Positions 1 to 13,699 of a stretch of DNA of 64,000 nt are shown in pieces (position 1 is the stretch's first letter; every line of letters starts with the position of its first letter). The notes below the pieces were generated by a model. It searched no databases, was not told the DNA's origin, and saw nothing but the letters and a program-made list of their open reading frames with translations. Origin of the DNA: Warburgia ugandensis (taxonomy: Eukaryota; Streptophyta; Magnoliopsida; Canellales; Canellaceae); the NCBI GenBank assembly GCA_035236585.1, contig CP141139.1, positions 39,627,217 through 39,691,216 on the forward strand, in the 5' to 3' direction. Both the position numbers and the translations under genes were made by a program.

Positions 1-3000
1 AGATTTTTGGTGACAACAGTGTCTCCAATAAGAGATCCAACCATCTAATCAAATCTCCAAGAGTTGAGGAGCAATACCCCTTTGGTTCCACTGCCATCAG
101 AGGAGAAATGGTGCTGGATCGGGGTAGGAATAGTACTCTGTGAAACTGACACCAGAAAATCATCAAACCATATCTTCTCCGGCAGTGATTGGGGATTGGG
201 AACACTCCCAAGAGGTAGGATCTATGATACCCATCTCTTGATTTGGAGTTTTAGCTAGATTAGTATTGTTTTATGCTATATTTAAGATTTGGTGATTATC
301 TAACCATTAAACCTATGATCCATGCTTAAATAAGCATAATACAAGTCTAAATTATTCTCAATTTAGCTTAAATATGTTAATTTTGGTTATACACCAATCG
401 GACAATCTCAGTCATTCGATCGAGTACTATTGACATAGTAAATTGGAGATGTTTGATTGACTATCAGATATTACAAATAACTTCGCTAACCTCCAATTAT
501 ATGAGACAAATTGATCGAATAATCTTAGCCATTTGATTTGTTCCTATGTAAAACACTATCTGGCAACATGCAATGAGTTCCCCATCTTTAAAAATGATAG
601 GATGAGTAAAAATATTAAGATTTTGAAGTGAAATAGATTAGATGATCTAGGCCATCCGATCTATCACTATTCAAATAGGGACTTTGCAGCGCCTGATCTG
701 TGATCGAATACCCCCATTGCATTCCTAAGCTGACATTTTAAAGGATGGGATAGATTTCACTAATTCATTGGTTAAAAATGTCTAATAACATGTTGATAAC
801 AAGATTCGACCAATTCTAGTCGTTAGATCACCAATTAAAGAGTGAATAATAGATCATGGGGTGATCTGATACTATCCTTACATATGATCAGTGATAAGTA
901 GTTGGAAAAGGAGTTATCAAAACAATAATGGTTTGAGATGAGTTTTCATAATCTATTAGTAATCTAAAAATGACAATTAGACCACCATTCAATGGTTGGA
1001 AATTGAAAATATAAATATAGATTTCGTGAATGATAATCATTGGCTTGGATTTAATTACCTATGACTTAATAGAAGTAAGATTGGTGAACGATGAAGGGAA
1101 ACACAGATCAATAGTTTACATGGCCGAGATTGTGCAATCTTGAGAGTCGATTAGTGAGGGATTACTAAAACCTAATGGTTTCACCATTAATAGATAATCT
1201 GGATTAACAGATCATGGTTAATATACTTCTTTGTAATTATTAGCTTACAACTAACATTGACAAGAAAATATGATATATCTACAGGTTGACTAGGTTGACC
1301 GATAAGTCGAGTTGAAGAAGGAACATAGTTGAACGGAGAATTACGCCTAAGAGACCGTTAAGATTTTAGCTAATCAAATCATTTGCTTATCATGTTTTCT
1401 ATTCGAGATTACTTGATTATCATGAGATATACATTACATGTTACTTTGCTTTCAGCTTTAAAAGAATGCTATACTTGCAAATGCGGTATGTGTGATTATA
1501 TATATATATATATATGTATATGTATGTATGTATGTATCTTCATAACTATGATGCATATTTTTATAGAAGAATGAAAGTGATGTTATTCCTTCTATTATAC
1601 GCAGTTGTGTGTTTTTGAAAGAAATGATTTTACTTGAAATGCATCAATCTCATGTTTTGAGATGAGTAAAAAAATGCATGATTTTGCATGACATATATGT
1701 TATATGATTTAAGATCATTTGGGATTGACATATGTCTTTGTTCAGGCTAGTGAGCTTGGTGGTCACTATGCTGAGAGGTTTTGTAGTTTTGGCCTCCCAA
1801 CCTTTAACTACCAATGGTGGTAGGTATCCATGCCCAAAGAGGCATCTACTTTCTCGACTGCTGTGGTAGGAACAACCATTGGAGGTGGTCACAGCACCCT
1901 TTGAGAGTATCCGTAGTCGCCGTGAAGGCTGTAGTGGCTGTTCTCCAGATATTGGAGAGACACGATTTAGTGATATGGTTGTGAGCATAGTGTACCATAG
2001 GATTTCTGTTTTGTGATCCCACGTAGATGGGTTTGATGGTCTTAAATGAGTACTCATGACCAACCGGCTGATGTGTTCACCGGGGTGCATATGTGCATGT
2101 GATGATGTTGTCGGCTTGGGATTGCCGACATTTGCAGTTTAACAGATGACTACTTTAATACTTTGAGGATCTTGTGGCATTTGATTTATCAAGTTAGATG
2201 TGTATCTTTTACATAGTTCTCTAGTTATGCTTACCTGTGATTTTGGGATATGTTCTATATTGCAACTTACTTGAGATTACTATGAAGATTAAATCATTTG
2301 AAAAAAAATGTATTTAAAGTCATACACATTTTATATTCATACTTTCTGAAACATTTTAGCGTGACACTGTGGAGCTAAAATTGAAATGCGGCTTAACATG
2401 TTTCTTGTCTCCAATTTGATCATCATATTCATTACAAACTACATGAAAAATGATTTGCAATTCTATTTAGAATTGAATTACCAATTTGGTAAAATGGATG
2501 TGAAACTATTTAATAAGCACAAGCTTGCTAAGACATTGTAAATTGTTTACAATGACTTAGGTTTGATGAAATAGAACAAGGGAAAGGAAGCAGAAGACGA
2601 TGTTAGAGATTTTAAGATAACGTAATAGGTATAACAAACAGGTTTGCAATATGGTTGATGATTTATTAAATTGATGTAATATGTTGAATTGATATAATTT
2701 TACATTATGGATTAAGGTGGTACTGGCATGGCTGTGACTGGATTGATCCTGGTCATAATTTTCTTTTAATTTGGTTGAATTTTAATTTTCAAAACACAAA
2801 GTTATGTATGTAAATGTGATGGGATGGAGACGGAGTCTCCTTTATCCTTTTATTTATAAAAAAATGTGTTTATCAAGTACTTTGAAATGACATGCATGAA
2901 ATGTCTGATATTCAAAAAATAGACAAAATTCTTCCGAATTTTTGGTAGAAATGTAGCACTCATTTCAACGATAATCCTTTTTGAGAAAAGAAAAATAACA

Positions 3001-3133
3001 CTCGAGGCTTTTCTAAAAGGGTCTTTTCATGACAAATGTTTTCTGCTATTCGTTTTTGAAATACTTTTACAATTAAGGGCCCAACATTTCAAAAAGAATT
3101 ACAAAAATGTATTATAAACACCCAGGTCATTAC
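1..3133 (+). repeat. Long LTR of chromovirus-like gypsy family, cut by window edge
   Basis: The right end reads CCCAGGTCATTACA, like the ends of the other LTRs here (GAGTCGTCACA at 13593, GGGTTGTCACA near 22055, GGGTGTCACA at 7241). The block at 1740-2110 (phrases such as GGTCACAGCACCCTTTGAGA and GTGAGCATAGTG) is a diverged copy of 20990-21320. No coding capacity is visible. The left end lies outside the window, so I cannot tell a solo LTR from part of an element. No primer-binding site follows at 3134, which argues against a 5' LTR of a plus-strand element. Family assignment is inferred from the chromovirus pol next to the related copy at 19-22 kb. Confidence 0.5.
1496..1537. repeat. (TA)n/(TATG)n microsatellite
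   Basis: A run of TA dinucleotides passes into TATG tetranucleotides, seen directly. Confidence 0.9.
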
Positions 3134-4026
3134 AAAGTAGAATCCCCATGAGCTCGACCTATACTTGCACAAACTATACTGCAATAGCGGTGTACTTACA
3201 AAAGAAAAAGAAAAAAAGGCAAGCATATCTAGGATAGCCGTAAGACAAGGCATGCATGCTATGTGCTATTGTAAGTCCTAGAGAAGCTATGTTAGAAGAT
3301 GCAGTTGGCTACTAACCTCTGAGATGATATTGACACCAGCCCTGTGGAGATAGCGGGTAGTAGGATTAGCTTCTCATGGGGAAGTGTTATGAGCTGTAAC
3401 TATGTAGGTCCCATGAGTTTTGCTGAGTGTAGGTTGTGCAGTATACACGAGCCTATGTAGAGGCTACGGTAGTCATTAAGGGGTGACAAAAGGGGCCTTC
3501 AAGCATAGAAGTTAGGATTTGGATGGGGCATGTTGGACATGCCGATCACTTTCCAGAGTTTAGACTAATTCCTTCGCAATATGTTTATATGTTGTGGTCT
3601 AGTTAGTAGGATTATATGCCATTGTCCCAGTGGTAGGACTGTATGCCACCCAATTTTCACAATTATGGTTTTTTGTTTCATTTGATGCAGAAAATTTATG
3701 TGTGTCCTTAATTGATAATTCATTTTTGGAGCCATGAACAACTTTTGATTTTGCCAGATCGGTGATTTTTTGAATGTTGGTTTGCTAACTATTCGATTTT
3801 GATCATATAATAAGCTATTCGACTTTACCGACTGACTCTATCTTTAATTGTTGAATCCTCATTAAGAGTTGAGGCAATGATATCTTCAAAAATCATGGAA
3901 GTCTTATGATTTGTCAACTGTACTAAATTGGACATGTAAACCTATTGCACAAGTTTATAATTTGAGAACTTATAATTTTGCCATGAGCACTTATTTAGAT
4001 ATGATAAATTATCAAAAAATTATTCT
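3134..4026. other. No gene recognised
   Basis: AT-rich sequence without a credible coding frame. 3300-3700 has a mixed-composition stretch that looks like old transposon sequence, but I cannot place it. Confidence 0.5.
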
Positions 4027-6720
4027 TGTGGTTTAAATAATTTGCAAGAGCATGAATTGATTATAGTATACCACATTAGTGAGGTCAATCCCATGAGGAA
4101 TCAAATAATTTGTGTGTTTTTGTGAGCCTTGACTTAGACTATTTAACCTAGCCGAAGAATTGTATTAGAACTAGGCTAAGGAACTAAATTAACAAAGAAA
4201 TAAAGAATGGATGAAATTAGAAACTTTCTAAAAACTAAATTTGGAAATAATCTAAAACTAAGCTAACATGCAAGCTAAACCTAAACAATGATCAAATGAA
4301 CTTAAACATGACCTAATCTAAGAAAACAAAGCATGTAATGTAACCTAACATGATGGATGAACTAAAGATAGAAAGTGCATGAAGTAATGTAACCTATAAA
4401 GTGCATGAATGAAACATAGATTTATGTCTAAACTGAGATGCAACCTAAGCTAACATTGAATGCAATGAATGAAACTTAACTAAGCATGCAAACATAAACA
4501 AAATCTAGGAAGTTACCTAATGGAAAACACCTCAAAACCATGTGCATGGACCATGAGTTTGTGTGCATGGTTCCTTAATGGATTCCTTATGATATTCAAA
4601 TGCAACTAACTTAGGATGAAATAGAGGTAATCTTAGTAAGGAAAGAATATCTAAATAGCCATGGTGCATGAATGAAAACTGAAACAAGTATAGAAGTCCA
4701 AGTGAGAAAGACTAATGATCAAACAACATGGAAGACAAAGCATTCAAGATCATGTGCATGACTCTTAGAAGTGGGGCGCATGATTCAAGTATGCTTTATT
4801 TGGAATTTAAATGCAATAACTTCTAGAATGAAAGATAAGGAATTTAAGCATGGCAAGGACATCTTAACATCAATGAAAAATCAAATTTAAAAGCAATCAT
4901 AATAGTGAGCAATTCATTATTGAAACATAAAATTTTCATTGATTGAAGTAGTGTAATAACAAGGATGGTGTGCACCCATCATGTGGTGTGTGCACCCTAC
5001 TTAAAATCAATTACAACTTCAAACTAACCTTTAATCTATCTTCAATCATCCAAGCACTAAGAAAAAGTAAACATGCATGTAAACCGAACAAATTTAATGA
5101 AAAGTGAGGTGGAAAAGATTGGAAAGAAGGCATGATATGACAATGAACTTTATCTAATGGTTATACTCTTGTGGCTGTCACTATAAAAGAGTTATAACCC
5201 TTAGATTCAAGGATCTAAATAACAAAATAAGAGGCAACATTCAAAGGAAAAATAAGACAAGAAAGCTAAGAAACTAAAGCATGAATCAAAGAACAAAACA
5301 AACAATAAAACAAAGGCAAAAAAACAAGGAACTAAGAAGACAGCTAAACTAAACTTGGAAGGACATCAAAGAGAGAAAACAACTGAGGAAAGTAGGCATG
5401 GAAAGCTAGAGAAGAGGGCTACCACAAGAGGAATCACATTGGAGAGTTTTAGGAAGGGAAGAAGGGTGGAGACACCTCCTTCTCAAGAGGGGGCATTCTC
5501 CCCTTCTCCATAGGTTAAAAAATGTGGAACTCATGCTCCTTGTTTTATATGGTTGGCTGATATCTAAAGAAAACCCTAGTAAATAGGTGAGGTGACAAAG
5601 GAAGATTGGTTAACCTAGGGCAAGTAAGAGATGCCTAAGAGGGAGAGCAAGGTGGGGGATGCCTACTTTTAGGAGGGGACATCTCCCCCTTGTAAAAATC
5701 ATAGATTCTCTTTCGAAAATAGAAAGAGAGTTGGAAGGAGAGAAGATTGGAGAGAAAGGAAGAGGTAAGGATATATGACAGCCCTTGGATGAAGAGTGGA
5801 TGGTGAGGATGATGATTATAGATCTAGGATGGAGTTAGGAAGGTGGGATGGCTGATTAGAGTAAGTGAGAGTTTTAGAGAAGTGGAAGACTTTTCCCAAG
5901 TGAAAATTCGTGGAAATCATGTAGGGTGAGGTGGAGAGAGAGAAAAAATTAAAAAATAAGATGGAAAAAGGGAAAATAAAGGTGGGCACTCCCTATTGTT
6001 CCACATGCATGCTTTCCCATTGATTTTCACTCAAATATCTTGCCATTATCTTCTTAATAACCTTATGGGTATTTATTTTAGATTCTCCTCCAATCATGGC
6101 CTTCCATGTAGCTTAGCTTAAGTGGCTTGATGGCTTGCTTTGAGAGCTTATTTGGCTTCGCTTAGTGGCTCAACCCCTTTGGCTTTGATGGCTTAGCTAG
6201 GCTCTTTAGCTTGTCACCTTCTTAATAGATGATATGGCTTAGATGACGTAAGTGAATCCCATGCAAAGGTGGTAGACTTTGAATGCTTGTGCATGGGCCC
6301 ACTTTAGTCACCTTTGACTTCTTTAATTTATCTTTTACTTACCTTAAGGTGATCTTAATCCTTGATCTCACTTTGGATTGATGACATTTAGGCCTTGACT
6401 CGATCTTTTGATCTTGATCTTCAATTATCATCTTTATTGATCTCATATATTAGATCAATAGATAAAAACTCTAATTAAATCCTAAAAAATATGATTATTC
6501 TCATACTTAGCCTAGATTAGCCTTTGAACCTACAAATTATCAAATATTTGATTTATTAGATAAAAATGCATGTTTTATAATTTTTTGCCAAAAACCCTAA
6601 TTTAACACTATAAGGTATAACACATAGGCGACTAATTGGGTGATTTTTCTAAAAATTTGACATTTATCAATATAAACATGAATTACATGCCAAAATAATG
6701 ACTTATTCTACCTACATAAG
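4027..6720 (+). repeat. Long LTR-like repeat P, copy 1
   Basis: The start (TGTGGTTTAAATAATTTGCA, then a block ending in TTTAACCTAGCC) resembles the left ends of the LTRs at 15944 and 58193. An inverted diverged copy lies at 50430-52765. A second inverted copy starts near 62690 and runs off the window. The shared part near 6110-6310 is rich in GGCTTAGCTT / AAGCTAAGCC words. It is noncoding. The left boundary is set by similarity only, and the right boundary is approximate. Confidence 0.45.
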
Positions 6721-7241
6721 TGCAAGCTTGTTGAGATATTGTAATTTTTTTTATAATGTTTCAGACTTGTAGAATTAGAATGGAAAGATGTACAGGTTAA
6801 GTCATAAATGTGAAAGAAAATTGTGGAGTTTGAAATTCAAGAGATTGGGACTTTCAGTATCTGAAAGGTGCCTTACCACTTGAAATTTGTTTTATGTTTT
6901 ATTACAGAATGTGAATGTATATTATCTTTGATGTTGTGAACTCATTTCTATTTAGTGGATTGTTTTGAAATGTGGTTGTGATTGGAGGTTTTGAGATGTG
7001 ATGAATTCTAGTATTTATTTTCAAAACGTGAAAATGATTTGTATGTCTATCAGGTGTTCTACATTGCATGCACCAAATGAATGTATGTTCATTCATTCCA
7101 CCATAAACTCCTTGTATTGTTAAAGAAATGACACTCATGCTTTTCAATGAATTTTTTTGTTGTTGTTTTGTTTTGGAGAAGTATTTCAAACAAGAAATAT
7201 CCCGAATTGTAAAAAAGCAATAAGAAAACCTGGGTGTCACA
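6721..7241 (+). repeat. 3' end fragment of a chromovirus-like LTR
   Basis: Ends in CCTGGGTGTCACA at 7241, the terminus shared by the family. After it, the sequence resumes the LTR-A tail that aligns with 18350-19050, so this fragment looks inserted there. Short frames inside it (6902-7340) have no recognisable product. Confidence 0.45.
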
Positions 7242-7985
7242 TCTCTTACATGGATACTTCCTATTTGTCAATCCTATCTTAAAAGGCTTCTTATTGGTTG
7301 CTTTAGAATGGCCTTGGATGCGGGATGATCTTAGCCACACTTCTTGAAATTTACTAGATGAAAACTAGCTATAGATTTCCCATTTTTTGTCTCTCTCCTC
7401 CCTCCTTATTTTTCTCTATGAATCATACTAATACATACATATGTTTCACATGATATTAAGTGGGATGTAGCATCTTTGCAAAGAAAATTCGTGATATACA
7501 TATAGGTGGTCCCCATTCTAAAGTGCCGAGAGGGAAAGTGTGGATTTAAGTCTCTTGCACGCCCTGACTTGAGTGTACTTCACATGTGTGCTTACTTTGA
7601 TGTGTGTGACTCTCAAGCTTTACTTAGAAGTTTTCCAAAGGTGGTTGAATGCATGCATGAAAGTTTCGCAACTTTATCTTTTGGTCGTGACTACCTCTTG
7701 ATCGTGAATAAGATTCAGTGATCCTTTTAGAATTTTTGACTGTACTAAAAGTGATACCAACATCTGTTTTGCATTCTAAAATTTTAGACTTCACTAAATT
7801 TAGTAGGTGGGCCCATATTCATGCTCGAACTCTAAATTATCCATCCTTTAGGGTTTGGAATGCCAAAAATACCCTTGTTTACATGTACTCTAATTAGTGA
7901 TCTTTATGATAAAATACGGGCTAAAACCTACTAAATATAGAGGTATTCTTTGTAATAATTTTATACACATTAAATACCCCGAGGC
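7242..7985 (-). repeat. 3' LTR tail of gag-only gypsy element A
   Basis: 7266-7925 is a close direct repeat of about 18385-19030, sharing words such as GTGGTCCCCATTCTAAAGT and CTTTGATGTGTGTG. With the primer-binding site at 15922-15943 reading on the minus strand, this left copy would be the 3' LTR of a minus-strand element. The frame at 7506-7721 is LTR sequence, not a gene. Confidence 0.6.
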
Positions 7986-10020
7986 TTGGATTTTGTTAGT
8001 CCTTGAGCAAAACAACCAAAATAGAAAATAAGAAATCTAAGAAAATGAAAAAAATCCTAACTACTTTTAAATGTACTATTGTCCACATTTAATGCACATA
8101 AAAAGCCTTTAAATTCTTAGGTTATCCTAATGGACATGTTGTAGTCTCATAAGGCTTTCCAAAAATGACACTTATATACATTTTTCAAAACTTTCATGCA
8201 AATCATTTATTTATCTTAGATAATTTCCTTGTATTTATCTCATATTAAATACTTAACTTTAGACTACTAATAAAGATGAACTAAAAGGTTCAAAATTCTA
8301 TCCTTCTGCTAAAGATATCCCATTATTTCATTAAACTTCAAAATGTGAGTGTGTGCTATAGCTAATATGTGTAATTATTAGTTTTCAAGTCAAATATAAC
8401 CTAAATTACCTACCAAATGTATGCCTTGACTTTATCTCATAGGATATACTTTTCACTTAGAAAGAAGTCACTTATAATCTGTAAATCTCTCATTATTATA
8501 TGAGTACAATGTTGTTCGTCAAGGCCAAAACTCTCACATATTTCATACAAAAGAATGATAAATTAGAAATAATGATAATGGTCTCGTGGAAAAGATATCA
8601 ACTTCTAAGACTATTATATTCTACCAGCTTCCCATTTATTTGTATCCATATCCAAACTATGCTTCTCCTAAGATCAAGTTAGGACTTCTAATGAGATGAA
8701 ATATAGGCTTAGGATAGGGTTGTAAAAGAAATGAGTATAAAGATAAACAAAGATGTTATGGAAGATATGTAAAGATCTTCTAAAAGTGTATTCAAAATTT
8801 GTTTCTTATTTCTTTGCAAGGGTGAACATTCTTTTTCATTCTTCTTTTCTTCTATTTGTCTTTATATATAGGTTTTTTTCTAGAATTTTCTTCTTTTTAG
8901 ACCTTTTTTATGTTCATCTCTTGAATTGTATTACTCATACTTTTTCTCAAGATAATTCTTCAACCATCTCTAAATATTTCTAAGCAACTGGGTAATGGAT
9001 ATATTATAGATTTTAATAAGGGTAATGGTTTATTGGTTAACAAAGAAAGGGCTTATATAGAGGCTGAAAGGTCTAGATAGTGAAAAATACTTAGAGAAGG
9101 CTAAAGGCTCTGGGTTTACCAAGGATGACTAAAAATGACCAAAAACTTAAGAGATATATAGTATGTTCTATTAGATGTTTTCTCAATAGTGACAAAGATG
9201 AAAAATAATGAGACCAACTGGGAAATTATGTTCGTTGAATTTTTTTTTTTTGCATTTATATATAATCATCAAATAGGAAGAATGGCTATAAAGCTTACTT
9301 GGGTCATAAGTCTCCACTTATCTCCTTAAGATCTCTAAGTTATATTTTCTCTTCAACTTAAACTATATATAAATATAGCTATTTTGTTCAATGAATATTC
9401 CAAGTTCAATTCTTCAGGGAAAACCTTAATAAAATAATGAACTAATTGTGTACAAATATCTTAATAAGCTAAAGTTCAATAGATAGACTAAATTTAAAAA
9501 ATTTGAATTCTCATCCTTGTATAGGAACTTATCATAGTTTTATTTCCATAACTTAAAATTTTTCCAAAGAAATTTTTAAATTTCTCAAAAATTTTACTAA
9601 AATAACTCTAAAACCTAAATCAACACCATCCAAATTTGAAATACCCTACCACTAGAGTTAAATTAAAATTTTCCTTAATGTTTAGAACTACGTATCAAGG
9701 ATAAACGAAAACAATAAACCTGAGTGGAAATTGTGAGAAAGATAGTACTTACACTCCTGAGATAGTGTATTAATTTGTTGATGTGGCCTGTTGAATGCAA
9801 TATTAATATGCAATAAATGATTATGTAAATGCAAAACTATTATGATCTTAAGACTAAACTAACTAACTAATCTACTCTACCATAATCCTAAACCTAACTA
9901 GCTAATCTAATATATCCTAATCTTAACACTGGTAATTAAATGGAGGAGTTTCTCACTCCATTTGAGAATTTCATGGTAGTTAATATACATTTTCCACCCC
10001 AAAATGTGTGGTGGTGATAA
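7986..10020 (-). repeat. Noncoding internal region of gypsy element A
   Basis: Begins with TTAGTCCTTGAGCAAAAC, matched at 52976 by CTAGTCCTTAAGCAAAAC. Similarity to 52976-54290 continues to a shared end (AATATACATTTTCCA near 9985 and 54280). This is the stretch between gag and the 3' LTR where an autonomous element would carry pol. I see no RT, RNase H or integrase motif in it. Confidence 0.55.
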
Positions 10021-10309
10021 GATAAAGACACGAATGACCACTGTGATTCTTAATTTCTTGGTATAAACTTTAGATGAATTGCCCAATGGTTGCCAAATTG
10101 AGGAATAATAGTAACCAAATCAAATAGTATATAAAACTCATCTTCCTCCCTTACATTTTTAGGATATGAAGGTTAAGCAAGCTCTATTTCTTCCATAAGG
10201 GATGTTCATGTTCCTTTGGATGTAAATAAATGGTGGTGCTTAAACCCTTAGTAACTATTAATGTACACCCTAGAGCTAGTTGATGTTGGGCCTTCTCCTT
10301 GCACTTTTA
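10021..10309. other. No gene recognised
   Basis: Short spacer between the element A internal region and the LINE fragment. No supported feature. Confidence 0.5.
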
Positions 10310-10592
10310 GAACATTAGACTTGGATCGCCTCCCTCTTTTTAACTGTTTCCCTTTTTGGTCTACGTTGGACATATCAAAACCATCTAAGTCTAATCTCCT
10401 TCATCTTGTTACCTATTAGTGCTACTTCTGTGTTTCTCTAATTTTTGCATTTCTACTTCTATCCTTTCTTATCTAACCACTTATCCATCTCAACATCCAC
10501 ATTTTAGCAACACTCATCCTATGTACATGGTATTCCTTAAATGACCAACGCTCTGATCCATACAACATGACATGAACGTTGAACCCTAACTC
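10310..10592 (-). pseudogene. LINE reverse-transcriptase C-terminal fragment
   Basis: Translation of the minus strand gives, across frames, MLYGSERWSF, then HRMSVAKMWMLRWISG, then KMKEIRLRWF and YVQRRP. These match the conserved tail of plant LINE ORF2 proteins (typically ...LYGSECW...HKMSVAEMRMLRWM...RLRWFGHVQRRP). The frame is broken by stops (for example a TGA after RLRWF) and small shifts, and no upstream RT core is present. The fragment ends exactly where the solo LTR at 10593 begins, so that LTR probably cut it; I do not see the rest of the LINE on the other side (after 13598). A dead scrap, with no expected function. Confidence 0.7.
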
Positions 10593-11023
10593 TGTAATGA
10601 CTCAAATTTTGATAGATATTTTGTAAAAATGATTTATTTTGAAAATTAATGGATGTTTTGTTATATTAAGAGAGTGGTAGATGTCTAATTTTAATTAAAA
10701 TATAAAACAAAGGAATTTGTAAGAAAAATTAGCGCCATTAGATTCTACGCTCAAAATGGAATCCAATGCCTCAAAGAACGCTGAAAATGGAGCTCGTATG
10801 ACCAAGTTATGGACGTTTAAATATCAAGAGCATTTTTGGAATTTACCTTTAAAACGAAAACATGTTGAAAACACAAGGGGTCATTTTGATAACGACACCC
10901 CTATTCTTCTCCACAAACCATTCCACCGACTTCTCCTCCAGCTGTCGCACCTGCACTACCTTTGTAGTGCGACGCCGGAAAAGATGGCAGCACTGCCAAG
11001 GAACGGCATCGCCTCACTCCCTC

Positions 11024-11030
11024 TATAAAT
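11024..11030 (+). promoter_or_regulatory. TATA box of the solo LTR (U3/R)
   Basis: TATAAAT lies in CCCTCTATAAATTCTCCC, about 430 bases into the LTR, followed by a pyrimidine-rich leader. This is where an LTR promoter is expected. The start site would fall near 11055-11065. Inferred from sequence only. Confidence 0.5.
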
Positions 11031-12639
11031 TCTCCCACTCCCCTCTTCCAAAACCAAGTTTTCTCCACTCCAAACGATCCCAAAACTAGATCTGGCAATA
11101 AGGGTTGTAGCTACATTTGAAGCCTATGATCGAGCGGCAAAGAGGGCTTCCAGGTACAATTCTCCTCCCCACAATACTCCTCTCTCTTCCCTCTCCCTTT
11201 TCCCCCAGATCCTGACCAGATCTGGTAGTTTTCTGACTGGAAATCACTGGAGGAAGACGGGTCCAAAACCAGACACATCATAGACGACGCAGGGACACTG
11301 CATGTGACATGCACCTGAGGCGTGCTCCCTAGGGTGGTCTTCAGCACTCGTTGCTTGCGGGCATGGGTCAGGGTCGACTGGGACGCACAGGGTGTCCTGG
11401 GAGCTAGGGAGCCGAGATGCCTCGCTCCCACATCAAAGATGCGTCCTCTGGATGCCTCTTGGGACGTGCGCTATAATGCCGCTCAGGGGTGCACCAGCGT
11501 GCTACCACAGTCGCAGCTCGACCAAGAAGTGCACGCGTCCTGGGAACCGCAATGCGCAAGCCCTACCGATGATTCTGGTTCGTCCGTTGATACGCGACGT
11601 TAAAAATGCAAGTACGGAGGCTGTAGGACTCTGATTGATGATCTGAAAGAACCGTTGCATTCGTATTGACGACGTGGACCTAATGAGACTATAAAAATTA
11701 GCATTAGAGGACTATTTAGTATAACAATAGCCTAAAAACTATACGAATGTTCTAGATCTACCAGATCAAAGATAATCAAACCTCATATATTGGTCTATTG
11801 GATCTATTGGAGAATCAACATGCCTAGATATACTCTAAATTTCATATATTAACCCTTGAAATATAGATCTGACCATTCAAGTCAAGTATTAACCTATTCT
11901 AAGCATAAGAACAGGCAATCTAAGAGATCTAACTGTCCAATTACAAAATTTTGATGACATAAAAGTTAGTAAAGGCAAGCTACCATTCATTATATAATCT
12001 CTATGTGAGATCTAGCCTAAAGATGCACTAAGCAATGATAAAAAAGGTAGATCTATCCGTTAATCTAGAAATCTAAATAGTGATCTATAAATGGATAGAA
12101 AATGATATTTGAATCCTTGTATTCCATTAATATCCAAGGTTTCACAGAAGTGATCCAAGGTCAAGTAGTGAAGAATGTGATTTGAGGAATATCTAGGTAG
12201 TCTGATACTACTAAGTTTTTATAAATGCATCTTAAACTAGCATGCTTTTGAGATATGATGTTCTTAGCGAAATTGTCTTTATGAATTATGGACTTGAATG
12301 CGATTACTGGCATGAACGGATTTATATGCATTGTTTGCATGTTATGGAAATCCTTGCACAAATTGCATAATTTATGATATTTTAGATATTGCTCGCATGT
12401 TTTGAAAATAATTACATAAATTGCCTGATTTGCGATGAGTGAGATTGAGGATTGCTGTATCATATAAATGATCTTGTAATACTATCATATGATGCATAAC
12501 CTTGAGGGTTACCAAAAGACGTTGGAGTGCCCAAAAGATGCTGGTTAGGCAGTTGTGAGGGCCAAGTAGTGTGAGGGACCCAAAGAGGACATTATTTGTA
12601 TATTTTTTGGGCTGATGAGCCTGGTGGGCACTATGCTAA

Positions 12640-12786
12640 GTAGGTAGATTGCTGAATGAGGCAACCTACAATAAGAACAAACAATGAGTTCCAAGTGGGT
12701 AGATCGCCAAATGAGGCAACCTGCGGTGGGAACAAAACATGGAATTCCAAATGGGCAGATCGCCAAATGAGGTAGCCTACAGAGGA
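12640..12786. repeat. 56-bp tandem repeat, 2.6 diverged copies
   Basis: Three successive units contain GTAGATTGCTGAATGAGGCA, GTAGATCGCCAAATGAGGCA and GCAGATCGCCAAATGAGGTA. They lie within the R/U5 part of the solo LTR. Confidence 0.75.
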
Positions 12787-13699
12787 GCATAGTTGACCTT
12801 ATGATTTCAATTTTATCAATATGCATATAGCAATAAACTGGACGTACACAAGTACTTGTAACTAGTCGGCTTGATATGTTTGCCGAGAGACCATGTGCAT
12901 GATACTTCTAGTGCTACCAGCATCTGCTTTGAATGATGATTATTTTAAGAATTTTGTGATTATTATATTTTGCTCGTTGGTTTGATGGGTTTGCTAAGAT
13001 ATTACTACTTGGTTCTATGAATTTCTACTTCATAATTTTAGTCATATTGCTATCATTGAACATTGCATGAGCCGACATTTATGCATGCTTCCACAAAAAG
13101 GAATCGCTAAGGTTCTATATGGATAGCTCCTTGAAATTATGCATATTGCATGCTGTGTTTTCTAAATAGTAGTATCAGATCACCTACTGGGTATAAGGAA
13201 TACTCACCCAAATATATTACTTTTAAAAATTAGCTTCAAAAGGATTAGAAGAAGCATCAGAAAATGTTAGTGTTACAATCAAGTGAATGAAGAGGGAACA
13301 AGTATAAACTGTAAGTATATAACCTACCCTTTGGACATGTATTTATAATAACTACAGTTGGACTGTGTGCTGTGACTAGATAGACTTGGGAAATATTTAT
13401 GATTTTCTTCATTTGTCAAAATTTCTTTATTCACATTGAAAGCAAATGACAGTTGGGGTTTTCAAAATGAATTTAAAACAAAAATATTTTCTGCTGCATC
13501 GCATTGTTTTCTAAAAGTTTTCAAATAGGGATCGATCCCACCTTAGGAATTAGTTTTGCATTTAAAATGCATGTGAAAACCCGAGTCGTCACAAACCCAG
13601 AAGCCTCAAATTAAATCTCAAGAACTAGAAGGGTCCTACTCATGCTTGCCATTGAGAAGTTTCCATTAATGATGTAACATATAGTAAATCATTCACTTC

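Larger units (their letters stand above)
10593..13593 (+). mobile_element. Solo LTR, about 3.0 kb, chromovirus-like
   Basis: Starts TGTAATGACTCAAATTTT and ends CCCGAGTCGTCACA. The flanking five bases are AACTC (10588-10592) and AACCC (13594-13598), a target duplication with one mismatch, as expected for an old insertion. There are no internal genes or second LTR, so it is a solo LTR left by LTR-LTR recombination. The first 200 bases align with the start of the minus-strand solo LTR at 23700-27331, read in its own orientation. The GC-richer part at 10900-11640 creates several short overlapping frames without recognisable products. Confidence 0.8.

Noticed and set aside
64..258. 64-residue frame at the left edge
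   Set aside because: It lies in LTR sequence and has no recognisable domain or homology.
10756..11634. Cluster of overlapping 65-106-residue frames on both strands
   Set aside because: They lie in the GC-rich leader of the solo LTR, overlap each other in several frames and show no domain.
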